From: JAQVWU01 sp964628455
GTDB lineage: Bacteria; Bacillota; Clostridia; Oscillospirales; CAG-272
Assembly (NCBI GenBank): GCA_964628455.1
Contig: CAZVPD010000080.1
Span: 1-17,073, forward strand
Reading direction: 5' to 3'
Length of the DNA: 17,073 bases
Part shown: positions 1 to 6,805 of the stretch, piece after piece
Numbering within the stretch: the stretch's first letter is position 1
Layout: each line of letters opens with the position of its first letter
The notes under the pieces: generated by a model
Told to the model about the DNA's origin: nothing
What the model saw: the letters and a program-made list of their open reading frames with translations, nothing else
Databases searched by the model: none
Position numbers and translations under genes: made by a program

Positions 1-35
1 CGGGAATCCGGCATAAAACAACAGGGGGGACAACT

Positions 36-1003
36 ATGCTCCGGGATGTTCAGGATGAGATCCTCAGGTTAAAAAAAGAAAAAGACATCTGCCTGCTTGC
101 GCACAGCTATCAGGCCCGCGAGATCGTCGAGATCGCCGATTTTTCGGGTGATTCCTATTATCTCAGCGTCATGGCCGGCAAGGTAAAGCAGAAAACCGTC
201 GTTATGTGCGGCGTCCGGTTTATGGCCGAAACCGTCAAGATACTGTCTCCCGAAAAAACGGTCCTCCTCGCGAATCCGTNNNNNNNNNNCAGTGGGGGCT
301 GGTGGACCTGACCGGAGGGAAGGCGCTGGAGCTGTCGGCGGGCTGCCCGATGGCAGAGCAGATGGATAAAGAAACGATGGAAACGGTGAAGCGGGAATTT
401 CCGGATTATACGGTCGTCGCATACATCAACACCACAGCCGAGTTGAAAACCGTATGCGATGTCTGCGTCACCTCGTCGTCGGCCGTTAAGATCGTCGATA
501 AGATCGGGAATAAAAACATCCTGTTTATTCCGGACTGCAACCTCGGGGCCTGGGTGGCGGAAAAGCTGCCGCATAAGAATATAAAGCTTTTGCAGGGCGG
601 CTGTCCGGTCCATGCGGCGATAACCCCCGCCGAAGCGGAGAAAGCGAAAGCGGAGCATCCGGATGCCCTGCTTCTTGTGCATCCCGAATGCGTGCCCGGT
701 GTCGTAAAGCAGGCGGATTTTGTCGGCTCGACCTCCGGCATTATGGATTTTGCCCGGCGGTCCGATAAAAAAGAATTTATTATCGGGACCGAACTCAGCA
801 TTGCCGAACACCTGCAGTATGGTTATCCGGAAAAACGCTTCTACGCTCTTTCCAAAAATCTCCTGTGTCCCGATATGAGGATCACGACTCTGAGCGACGT
901 TCTCGGCTGTATTTCGGGATCGGGCGGAGAAGAGATCGTTCTCGGCGAGGAAATCATCGCAAAAGCGCGTAAATGCATCGACAGGATGATCGAACTCGGC
1001 TGA
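36..1003 (+). CDS. nadA: Quinolinate synthase NadA (interrupted by assembly gap)
   Basis: NadA condenses iminoaspartate with dihydroxyacetone phosphate to quinolinate in de novo NAD synthesis, using a [4Fe-4S] cluster. The first part (36-278) carries the AHSYQ, GDS and CGVRFMAE motifs. The second part resumes in another frame after the run of Ns and carries the three expected cluster cysteines: AGC (codon 344-346), GGCPVH (602-604) and LLCPDM (866-868). It also has the HPEC and STSG motifs. The two parts give about 306 family-like residues, normal for the family. The ATG at 36 follows an AGGGGGGA ribosome site. The frame change lies at the gap together with about 14 residues not expected in NadA, so I treat it as an assembly problem, not a pseudogene. 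mnmA follows after 43 bases. nadB and nadC are not in the window. Confidence 0.93.
280..289. other. Assembly gap (10 N) inside nadA
   Basis: Ten consecutive Ns interrupt nadA and the reading frame changes across them. Joining base 278 directly to base 329 would give a continuous frame through A-N-P-E-L-S-A-G-C-P, which is how NadA proteins normally read here. The known bases 290-328 and the Ns therefore look like extra material at a scaffold join. Confidence 0.9.
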
Positions 1004-1046
1004 GATACTGAAAAATGTTTTGTTAAAGAAGGAAAAAGGTAAAAAT

Positions 1047-2120
1047 ATGGAAGGGAAAGCCGCAGTTGCCATGAGCGGGGGCGTCGACAGTTCCGTCGCC
1101 GCGTATTTGACCGGACAGATGGGGTACGATACGGCCGGCGTCATGCTGAAGCTTATCGGGGACGGCGAGACCGGACCCGGCGGGGAAAAACCGTGTTCCG
1201 CTGCCGATGATGTCGAAGACGCGCGCAGCGTCGCGGAGAAACTGGGGATCCCTTTTTATGTTTATGACTTAACGGATCGCTTCGGCGAAAAAGTGATCGC
1301 CCCTTTTGTAAACGCCTATATGGCCGGCGCCACCCCCAATCCCTGTATCGGCTGCAACCGATTCATCAAGTTCGGAAGCCTGATGCTTTATACGCAGGAA
1401 CTCGGGTATGACCGTCTTGCCACCGGTCATTACGCCCGTACCGGGTATGATCCCGGAAGCGGACGCCGGCTCTTAAAAAAAGCGGCCGACCCGTCCAAAG
1501 ACCAGAGCTATGTTCTGTATTCGCTGACCCAGGAGCAGCTTTCAAACGTTCTGTTTCCCCTCGGTTCGATGCTGAAAAGCGAGGTGAGGGAGATCGCGGA
1601 ACAGAAAGGTTTTGCCAATGCGCGCAGGCGGGAAAGTCAGGATATATGCTTTATCCGCGACGGCGATTATGCGGGATTCATTGAACGCCGCACGGGCAGG
1701 ACATTCGAACACGGCAGTTTTGTCAACCGCCAGGGCGTCGTTCTGGGAACGCACAGAGGCATCATCCGCTATACCGTCGGCCAGCACAAAAAACTGGGTA
1801 TCTCCTCGCCTGTTCCGTATTATGTCAGCGAAATCCTTCCGGCGGAAAACCGCATCGTCCTCGTACCCGAAAACGAGCTGTATTCCCGTAGGCTGACGGC
1901 CGGTTCCGTCAACCTGATTGCCTGCGCCGGCATACCTTCGCCTGTAAAACTCACGGCGAAGATCAGATACCGCCAGAAAGAACAGGACGCGACCGTGGTT
2001 CAGACGGACGCCGACCGGCTGCTGGTCGAGTTCGATCAGCCGCAGCGCGCGGTCACGAAAGGCCAGTCCCTGGTTTTATACGACGGTGACGTCGTTGTGG
2101 GGGGCGGGATCATATTATGA
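1047..2120 (+). CDS. mnmA: tRNA-specific 2-thiouridylase MnmA
   Basis: MnmA activates U34 of Lys, Glu and Gln tRNAs with ATP and inserts sulfur to give 2-thiouridine. The 357-residue product begins with the PP-loop SGGVDSS (about residues 10-16). It then has NPCIGCNRFIKFG with C100 and C103, ATGHYAR (125-131), KDQSYVLY (151-158), and SQDICF with C201, the probable persulfide-carrying cysteine paired with C103. GTHRGIIRYTVGQ opens the central beta-barrel part, and a C-terminal beta domain completes the usual length. I chose the ATG at 1047 over an in-frame TTG at 1020 because AAAAAGG sits seven bases before the ATG and the PP-loop then lies at its normal distance from the N-terminus. It follows nadA closely and is probably cotranscribed with it. 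Confidence 0.95.
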   Translation: MEGKAAVAMSGGVDSSVAAYLTGQMGYDTAGVMLKLIGDGETGPGGEKPCSAADDVEDARSVAEKLGIPFYVYDLTDRFGEKVIAPFVNAYMAGATPNPCIGCNRFIKFGSLMLYTQELGYDRLATGHYARTGYDPGSGRRLLKKAADPSKDQSYVLYSLTQEQLSNVLFPLGSMLKSEVREIAEQKGFANARRRESQDICFIRDGDYAGFIERRTGRTFEHGSFVNRQGVVLGTHRGIIRYTVGQHKKLGISSPVPYYVSEILPAENRIVLVPENELYSRRLTAGSVNLIACAGIPSPVKLTAKIRYRQKEQDATVVQTDADRLLVEFDQPQRAVTKGQSLVLYDGDVVVGGGIIL

Positions 2121-2250
2121 CCCGCGTATTGAGTTCAGTCCGGGACAGTCGGATCGTGGCCGGCAGTAAAGATCCGGATATAGTTTAAAAATAAAAAATA
2201 TACCGCAGCCGCTTCCCAACGGATGTGGAAATTGAAAAAGGTGGAATAAA

Positions 2251-2646
2251 ATGATCAAAAAAATCGAAACAACGAACGCTCCGAAAGCGATCGGCCCGTA
2301 TTCCCAGGCCATGATTTACAACGGCATCGTGTATACCTCGGGTCAGATCGCGATCGACCCGGCGACCGGGAAGGTCGAAGCGGATGACATCGGGGGTCAG
2401 ACGCAGAGGGTGCTCGAAAATCTCAAGGCAGTCCTCCAAGCCGCGGGTTCGTCACCCGCTCATGCGCTGAAAACCACCTGCTTTCTCAAAGATATGTCCG
2501 ATTTTGCCCGTTTCAACGCCGTATATGAAACCGTATTCACCGGAAAGCCCGCGCGTTCCTGCGTTGCTGTCAGGGAACTGCCCAAAGACGTCCTGGTGGA
2601 GATCGAGGCCGTCGCGGTGATACCCGGCATCGTTCCGGAGGCTTGA
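2251..2646 (+). CDS. ridA: RidA/YjgF/UK114 family reactive imine deaminase
   Basis: RidA proteins hydrolyse reactive enamine/imine intermediates such as 2-aminoacrylate, protecting PLP enzymes. The 131-residue product has the full family pattern: an N-terminal AIGPYSQA segment (13-20), YTSGQIAIDP (28-37), and the C-terminal signature around PARSCVAVRELPKD with the substrate-binding arginine at about R102, followed by VEIEAVA. The length is typical. AAGGTGGA precedes the ATG by about seven bases. The HD-domain gene starts two bases after its stop, so the two are almost certainly cotranscribed. There are 130 bases to mnmA upstream without a convincing promoter or terminator. Since nadA, two genes upstream, uses the unstable imine iminoaspartate, a role in clearing it is a reasonable but untested idea. 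Confidence 0.94.
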   Translation: MIKKIETTNAPKAIGPYSQAMIYNGIVYTSGQIAIDPATGKVEADDIGGQTQRVLENLKAVLQAAGSSPAHALKTTCFLKDMSDFARFNAVYETVFTGKPARSCVAVRELPKDVLVEIEAVAVIPGIVPEA

Positions 2647-2648
2647 GC

Positions 2649-3209
2649 ATGAATACGAAACTGAGCAGGCAGGACGCGTGGGAACTGCTGACAATGTATA
2701 ACAAAGAACCGTTTCATCTCAGACACGCCCGGATCATCGAGGATGTCATGAAATATTTCGCCCGTGAACTCGGTTATGCGGATGAAGAACATTTCTGGGG
2801 AACGGTCGGCCTGCTTCATGACCTGGACTTCGAAAATTATCCCGGCCTTCACTGCATAAAGCAGCAGGAGATCATGCGGGAGCACGGCGTTGAAGAGGAG
2901 CTCATCCGCGCGGCGGCGAGTCACGGATACGGACACTGCGCCGATATCCCGCCCGTGCATCAGATGGAAAAGATCCTGTATGCGGTCGACGAACTTACCG
3001 GACTCATCGGAGCGTGTGCGGTTATACGGCCGTCGGGAAGCGTGTGTGACCTGGAGCTTAAATCGGTCAAAAAGAAATTCAAAACACCCGCGTTTGCCGC
3101 AGGCTGCTCGAGGGAGGTCATCAGCCGTGGTGCGGAGATGCTCGGATGGGAACTCGACGACCTGATAGAAAAGACGATCCTCGCTATGCGGCAGAATCCC
3201 GAAAACTGA
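2649..3209 (+). CDS. HD-domain (HDIG-type) metal-dependent hydrolase
   Basis: This 186-residue protein belongs to the HD superfamily of metal-dependent phosphohydrolases. Visible ligand candidates are H26 (FHLRHARI), the H57-D58 pair in GLLHDLDFE, H92 and H96 in SHGYGH, and D114 in YAVDELTG. This matches the H...HD...H...D layout of the small stand-alone HDIG proteins common in Clostridia. The substrate is unknown; nucleotide or phosphoester hydrolysis is the family expectation. The ATG at 2649 is preceded by GGAGG (2637-2641) lying within the end of ridA. An in-frame TTG at 2643 overlaps the ridA stop and has worse spacing. The gap of two bases to ridA suggests translational coupling. No membrane segment or extra sensor domain is present. 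Confidence 0.85.
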   Translation: MNTKLSRQDAWELLTMYNKEPFHLRHARIIEDVMKYFARELGYADEEHFWGTVGLLHDLDFENYPGLHCIKQQEIMREHGVEEELIRAAASHGYGHCADIPPVHQMEKILYAVDELTGLIGACAVIRPSGSVCDLELKSVKKKFKTPAFAAGCSREVISRGAEMLGWELDDLIEKTILAMRQNPEN

Positions 3210-3253
3210 TTGTTTGAATTTACAGCCGTCCGGAGAAAAGGAGTGCGGATTTT

Positions 3254-3913
3254 ATGCGTATAATGATTTTTTTATGGACTGTGTTGATTTGCATCGGAGT
3301 ATACGGCTGTGCTTTGATTTCTCCGGAAGGGGATGATTCTTTGCAGACCCTTGCCGGTGCGGAGATCGAAGAATACGAGGGTGAGGATTTATCTTCGGTG
3401 CTTGATTTCCGCGAGAACTCGATCGCGGGCCCTCAGTATGTCGATATGGACAGCTATGTTCTGACCATCGACGGTCTGGTTCAGAAGCCCGCGGCGCTGA
3501 CCTACGAAGAGGTGCTTCTGTATACTCCGTATGAAAAAATGGTCACTCTGCACTGCGTCGAGGGCTGGAGCGTCGACATCCTGTGGGAAGGCGTTTTATT
3601 AAAGGACCTTTTTGACAGCGCCGGTGTTGCGGACGAAGCAACCACCGTGATATTTTATTCTTATGACGGTTACACCACGTCCCTTCCGCTGTCGGTTGTC
3701 CTCGATAAAAACATGATCATGGCCTATAAAATGAACGGCATCGTGCTGCCTCCGGAAAGAGGGTTTCCTTTTCAGCTCGTAGCCGAGGACAAACTGGGTT
3801 ATAAATGGGCGAAGTGGATCACCCGCATCGAACTTTCGGACGATACGGACTATAAAGGTTACTGGGAGCAGAGGGGATATGACAACCGGGCGGATCTGGA
3901 TGCGTATTCGTGA
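3254..3913 (+). CDS. Lipoprotein with sulfite-oxidase-type molybdopterin-binding domain
   Basis: The 219-residue product starts with a hydrophobic signal (residues 4-18) ending in a lipobox-like VYGC, so C19 should be lipidated and the protein held on the outer face of the membrane. The rest is one oxidoreductase molybdopterin-binding domain (SuoX/YedY fold). It shows DGLVQKP (73-79), LTYEEVL, LHCVEGWS with C101 in the position of the molybdenum-ligating cysteine, GVLLKDLF (114-120) and AEDKLGYKWAKWI (177-189). There is no C-terminal dimerisation domain and no heme domain. The ATG follows AAAGGAG (3236-3242). There is no twin-arginine motif, and a stop at 3215-3217 rules out an N-terminal extension carrying one. 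Enzymes of this fold normally fold around their cofactor before Tat export, so it is uncertain whether this protein carries molybdenum. Confidence 0.85.
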   Translation: MRIMIFLWTVLICIGVYGCALISPEGDDSLQTLAGAEIEEYEGEDLSSVLDFRENSIAGPQYVDMDSYVLTIDGLVQKPAALTYEEVLLYTPYEKMVTLHCVEGWSVDILWEGVLLKDLFDSAGVADEATTVIFYSYDGYTTSLPLSVVLDKNMIMAYKMNGIVLPPERGFPFQLVAEDKLGYKWAKWITRIELSDDTDYKGYWEQRGYDNRADLDAYS

Positions 3914-3999
3914 TCCATAAATACCCCAAAGGGGATATGTATGTCAACCGAAACATAACCCCTTATAAGGATAAGGATAAGGCGGAGGAGGGTATCTCC

Positions 4000-4077
4000 A
4001 TGCTTGTGAAAAATACGGTATATAACAAATTAAAACAGACGAATAAAAATTACAGATTTCAGCTCGCAGCCGGGTAA
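4000..4077 (+). CDS. Possible 25-codon ORF with strong ribosome site (doubtful)
   Basis: An ATG sits seven bases after a strong GGAGGAGGG (3984-3992) and opens a 25-codon frame, rich in Lys and Asn, ending FQLAAG. The last codons overlap the decayed repeat and are in the frame equivalent to FQLVAE of the upstream lipoprotein. It could be the 5' remnant of a lost paralogue joined to its 3' remnant by an internal deletion, or a chance frame. CTCC at 3996-3999 can pair with GGAG of the ribosome site. I do not recognise the peptide. Confidence 0.22.
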   Translation: MLVKNTVYNKLKQTNKNYRFQLAAG

Positions 4078-4147
4078 AACCGGGCTGTAAAGGTTAACGG
4101 GAGCGGGGAGACAGGACGACCGGGCGGACCCGGAAGCGTATTCATGA
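4057..4147 (+). pseudogene. Decayed duplicate of the 3' end of the molybdopterin-fold lipoprotein gene
   Basis: Bases 4057-4091 match 3770-3805, and bases 4092-4149 match 3857-3915, at roughly 80% identity by eye with single-base gaps. The 51 bases present between these blocks in the intact gene are missing. In the intact gene that segment is bounded by two TATAAA copies (3800-3805 and 3851-3856), which would explain a slippage or recombination deletion. The copy still ends GCGTATTCATGATC against GCGTATTCGTGATC at the real stop. In-frame stops make it non-coding. The simplest reading is a tandem duplication or a second paralogue that has since decayed. The rest of the 321-base interval 3914-4234 holds an AT-rich stretch with three ATAAGG units, a short doubtful ORF and a terminator. 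Confidence 0.75.
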
Positions 4148-4164
4148 TCTCTGAAAACATGCGA

Positions 4165-4207
4165 AAAAGAAGCGCTGACGGAAAAGATCTTCCGCAGTGC
4201 TTCTTTT
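4165..4207. terminator. Bidirectional rho-independent terminator between convergent genes
   Basis: AAAAGAAGCGCTG-A-CGGAA (4165-4183) pairs with TTCCGCAGTGCTTCTTTT (4190-4207), with one bulged A, one G-T pair and a six-base loop. The stem is flanked by an A tract on the left and a T tract on the right, so it can stop transcription of the + strand genes and of the histidine kinase gene on the - strand. Confidence 0.85.
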
Positions 4208-4234
4208 GTGTTTGCGGCACAAAACGTCCGTTTG

Positions 4235-5620
4235 TTATTTCGGCAGCGTGATCCTGAAGCAGCTCCCGCGGTCCGGCCGGTTTTCGGCGCTTATTTTGCC
4301 TCCGTGGGCTTCGATGACGGATCTGGAAATGGCAAGACCGAGTCCCGAACCGCCGGTTTTTCTGTTTCGCGATTTGTCTGTCCGGTAAAATCGTTCGAAA
4401 ATAAAAGGCAGTTCATCCGGAGGGATGCCGATGCCTGTATCACAGATGCTTATCTCGGAAGAATCCCCGGTTTCGGATATACGGATGTCAATTTCACCGC
4501 CGTCATCCGTGTATTTAACGGCATTGGACAAAAGGTTTATCAGAACCCGGCTGATTTTTTCCCCGTCCGCCGATATGTCGGAGCAGTTGCCGTGAACGGA
4601 TATGCGCAGTTTTTTTTCTTTTATCGGGACTTCGAACCCGTTCAAGGCTTTCCGGATGAGACCGGAAAGGCTGATTTTCGATTTGTTGAGCTGCTGGCTG
4701 CCGCTGTCGAGTTTCGCCAGATTTTCTATTTCGCCGACTAAACTGCCGATCCGCGTGATTTCATCATAACAGCTCTGCAGCCGTTCGGCCGTCGGCTGCC
4801 ACAGGCCGTCGATCATCGCCTCGACATGCGACTGCAGGACGGATATCGGCGTTCGCAGTTCATGGGAAACGTCTTCGGTCAGCTGCTTCCGCAGCCTTTC
4901 CTGCTTTTCAAGGGACTCGGCAAGATGATTGACGGACAGCATAAGTTCCGCCGTCTCCTTCGTGCCGGATTTTTCTGAAATCCGGATTTTATAATTGCCG
5001 TCCGATATCTGCTTCGCCGCGTCTGCGGTTTTTAATATCGGATTCCCGAGCCGTTTTGCGATGAAAAAACCGAGAAGAACCGAAAACAAAATCGACAACA
5101 GGACTGTGACAAACAGAACCGCATTCAATGAGTCCAGAAATTTAAAATCATTTTCGCTTAAAAAATAAGGACCGTAAAAGCGGATGCTGACATACCCCAG
5201 TATATCCGTGTCCCGTTTCATCGGAAATATTTCCGCGGTAAATTCACCGTTTATCGGACGTCTGGATGCCATTCTGCCGGAAATTTCTTCCATGATCTGT
5301 TTGCAGAGGCTCATGTCATGCGATTCGGCGTCCCAAACCGGGTTATTTTTCACGTCGTATACTTTTACGATGTAGCCTTCGTAAAGCGCGGCCATGCCCA
5401 GCGTATGGATATAAACGGTATTCCATGTGTCCGTCGCAATGTCATACTGCTGACTCATGGCGGAGACGATCTCGCCTGTCTTAAGTTCCTGCTGTTCCGC
5501 GATATAACGGCTGAACTGACTGTCCGTAAAATAATTTCCGAGCAGTCCGATAAACAGCGCGTTGAACAGAACCACGGCGGAGATGGCAAGCGACAATTTC
5601 GATTTCAAACTGAGTTTCAT
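4235..5620 (-). CDS. Membrane sensor histidine kinase (OmpR-partner type)
   Basis: The 461-residue kinase pairs with the response regulator encoded upstream. It has a first membrane helix at about 8-30, an extracytoplasmic domain at 31-163, a second helix at about 166-188, a HAMP linker (to about 240), a HisKA domain with phospho-acceptor H253 in DVSHELRTP, and an HATPase domain with the N box (N366 in NLLSNAVKYT), DTGIGI (394-399), FERFYR and GGSGLGLAI (423-431). All catalytic motifs are intact. The sensor domain has a short cluster of possible metal ligands, H101, M103, C106 and M110. Together with its place after copZ this fits a copper-envelope-stress sensor of CusS/CopS style, which is inference. 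The ATG at 5620 has only a weak upstream GGAA. A 110-base spacer with two hairpins separates it from the regulator gene. Confidence 0.92.
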   Translation of the reverse strand: MKLSLKSKLSLAISAVVLFNALFIGLLGNYFTDSQFSRYIAEQQELKTGEIVSAMSQQYDIATDTWNTVYIHTLGMAALYEGYIVKVYDVKNNPVWDAESHDMSLCKQIMEEISGRMASRRPINGEFTAEIFPMKRDTDILGYVSIRFYGPYFLSENDFKFLDSLNAVLFVTVLLSILFSVLLGFFIAKRLGNPILKTADAAKQISDGNYKIRISEKSGTKETAELMLSVNHLAESLEKQERLRKQLTEDVSHELRTPISVLQSHVEAMIDGLWQPTAERLQSCYDEITRIGSLVGEIENLAKLDSGSQQLNKSKISLSGLIRKALNGFEVPIKEKKLRISVHGNCSDISADGEKISRVLINLLSNAVKYTDDGGEIDIRISETGDSSEISICDTGIGIPPDELPFIFERFYRTDKSRNRKTGGSGLGLAISRSVIEAHGGKISAENRPDRGSCFRITLPK

Positions 5621-5661
5621 GTCGGATTCCGATTCACCGCAGAGACCGATTCTGTGTCATG

Positions 5662-5689
5662 AAGCTGATTTTCTGCGGGGAATCAGCTT
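5662..5689. repeat. Inverted repeat (hairpin) in regulator-kinase spacer
   Basis: AAGCTGATT (5662-5670) and AATCAGCTT (5681-5689) are perfect 9-base inverted arms around a ten-base loop, about 40 bases before the kinase start on the minus-strand mRNA. No T tract follows on the minus strand, so it is not a standard terminator. It may be a transcript-stabilising or attenuating structure. Confidence 0.5.
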
Positions 5690-5698
5690 TCAGGACCG

Positions 5699-5719
5699 GA
5701 TATGCGTAAAATGCATATC
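5699..5719. repeat. Inverted repeat (short hairpin) just after the response regulator
   Basis: GATATGC (5699-5705) and GCATATC (5713-5719) are perfect 7-base arms around a seven-base loop, 11 bases beyond the regulator stop codon on the minus strand. With the neighbouring repeat it forms a double hairpin in the regulator-kinase spacer. Its function is unknown. Confidence 0.4.
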
Positions 5720-5730
5720 GGCGGCGCGTC

Positions 5731-6432
5731 TTAACTTCCTCCGAATTTATACCCTATGCCGTGCATCGTCAGAATGTATGCGGGATTTTTCGGGTCGCTT
5801 TCGATTTTCTGACGGATGTTTTTTATATGGCTGTCGACCGCCCTGTCATAACCGTCGAAATCTTCGCCCAGGGCCGAGAATATCAGTTCTTCGCGCGTAA
5901 ATATCTTGCCGGGATATTTGATGAAAACCGCGAGAAGTTTAAATTCATTCGGGGTCAGTTTGATTTCATTTTTGTTTTTTAAAACGGTACGGTTTTCGAA
6001 ATCCACTTCCAGATCGCCGTTGTTGAAAGAAGCTTTTTTATATAAGGGTAATAAATCATCGCCTGATCTGCGCAGAACAGCCTCTATCCTGGCGTAAAGC
6101 GCTTTTAAGCTGAACGGCTTTGTGATATAATCGTCGGCTCCGATACCGAGTCCTTCCAGCATATCCGCTTCACCGGCTTTTGCCGTCAGCATGATGACAG
6201 GGACCCGTGATTTTCTGCGAATGGCTCTGCAGACCTCTTCCCCGGACATTCCGGGGAGCATAAGGTCCAGAAGAAGCAGAGAAATATTTTCCCTGCCGAA
6301 TATTTCCAGCGCCCGGCTGCCGTTTTCGGCGGTAAAAACCGTAAAGCCTTTGCTCTCAAGAAGAGCCCCGATCACTTCGAGGATCTTCTTTTCATCGTCT
6401 ACCACCAGGACTTTTTTTGTTTGTTTATCCAT
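5731..6432 (-). CDS. OmpR/PhoB-family response regulator
   Basis: This 233-residue DNA-binding regulator has a receiver domain at about 6-122 with acidic pocket D12/D13, phospho-acceptor D56 in LLLLDLMLPG, T83 and K105. It is followed by a winged-helix DNA-binding domain (about 133-232) with LTPNEFKLL and the C-terminal HIKNIRQKI and HGIGYKF segments. The frame stays open upstream to 6501, but the ATG at 6432 puts the receiver at its normal position and has GGGGG seven to eleven bases before it, so I use that start. It is paired with the kinase immediately downstream. No sigma-70 promoter was found in the 95 bases to copZ, so it is likely read from the copper promoter further upstream. Its target genes cannot be inferred from this window. 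Confidence 0.94.
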   Translation of the reverse strand: MDKQTKKVLVVDDEKKILEVIGALLESKGFTVFTAENGSRALEIFGRENISLLLLDLMLPGMSGEEVCRAIRRKSRVPVIMLTAKAGEADMLEGLGIGADDYITKPFSLKALYARIEAVLRRSGDDLLPLYKKASFNNGDLEVDFENRTVLKNKNEIKLTPNEFKLLAVFIKYPGKIFTREELIFSALGEDFDGYDRAVDSHIKNIRQKIESDPKNPAYILTMHGIGYKFGGS

Positions 6433-6473
6433 AATAAACCCCCGAGCGGATGCGCCGGTCTGAAACGCATGGG

Positions 6474-6512
6474 ATAAACGCGGAGATAAAACAATTCTCA
6501 TTCCGCGTTTAT
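6474..6512. repeat. Perfect 11-base inverted repeat between copZ and the response regulator
   Basis: ATAAACGCGGA (6474-6484) and TCCGCGTTTAT (6502-6512) are exact inverted arms around a 17-base spacer. The repeat begins 15 bases after the copZ stop on the minus strand. It is not followed by a T tract in that direction, so it is not a canonical terminator. It could be an mRNA-processing or partial-termination element, or an operator for the two-component regulator. Confidence 0.6.
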
Positions 6513-6527
6513 TCCGTCATAAACGGG

Positions 6528-6734
6528 TCAAACGACTTCGTAACCCTGTTCTTCGATGGCTTTTTTTATCGCTTCAGCCGATACTTTTGTATCCTCGTAT
6601 ACGGCGGTCACGGTTTTTTTCTTTAAGTCCACCGTGACATCGGTGACGCCCGACAGCGCGCCTGCCGCTTTTTTTACGGTTTTCTCGCAGTGCTGACAGG
6701 ACATTCCTTCTACTTTAAATACGGTCTTTGCCAT
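6528..6734 (-). CDS. copZ: CopZ-type copper chaperone (HMA domain)
   Basis: The 68-residue protein is a single heavy-metal-associated domain with the Cu(I)-binding motif GMSCQHC (C13, C16) and the usual ferredoxin-like pattern ending EEQGYEVV. In this family it carries Cu(I) through the cytoplasm to the HMA domains of CopA and to CsoR. I chose the ATG at 6734 because AGGAGG lies nine bases upstream and the CxxC motif then falls at its normal position. An upstream extension to 6797 has no ribosome site and no homology. It lies 71 bases downstream of the lipoprotein gene in the same orientation. That spacer includes an AT-rich repeat (6754-6774) with a -10-like TATAAT on the minus strand but no matching -35. 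Confidence 0.93.
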   Translation of the reverse strand: MAKTVFKVEGMSCQHCEKTVKKAAGALSGVTDVTVDLKKKTVTAVYEDTKVSAEAIKKAIEEQGYEVV

Positions 6735-6805
6735 GTTATTGCCTCCTGATTTTATATAATATAAATGATTATATCGCGCGGCAGTCTGTGCCGGCATAAC
6801 GGAAT

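Noticed and set aside
158..1144. 328-codon open frame on the - strand through nadA
   Set aside because: It crosses the N gap and mirrors nadA and the start of mnmA; no protein family is recognisable.
3966..3982. Three ATAAGG units as a CRISPR or regulatory repeat array
   Set aside because: Three adjacent 6-base units are too short and unspaced for CRISPR, and no other copies were seen in the window.
6433..6501. N-terminal extension of the response regulator
   Set aside because: The extra 23 residues have no homology to receiver domains, and a good ribosome site precedes the ATG at 6432.
6754..6774. Separate promoter for copZ at the AT-rich inverted repeat
   Set aside because: A minus-strand TATAAT is present, but no acceptable -35 box lies 16-18 bases upstream.
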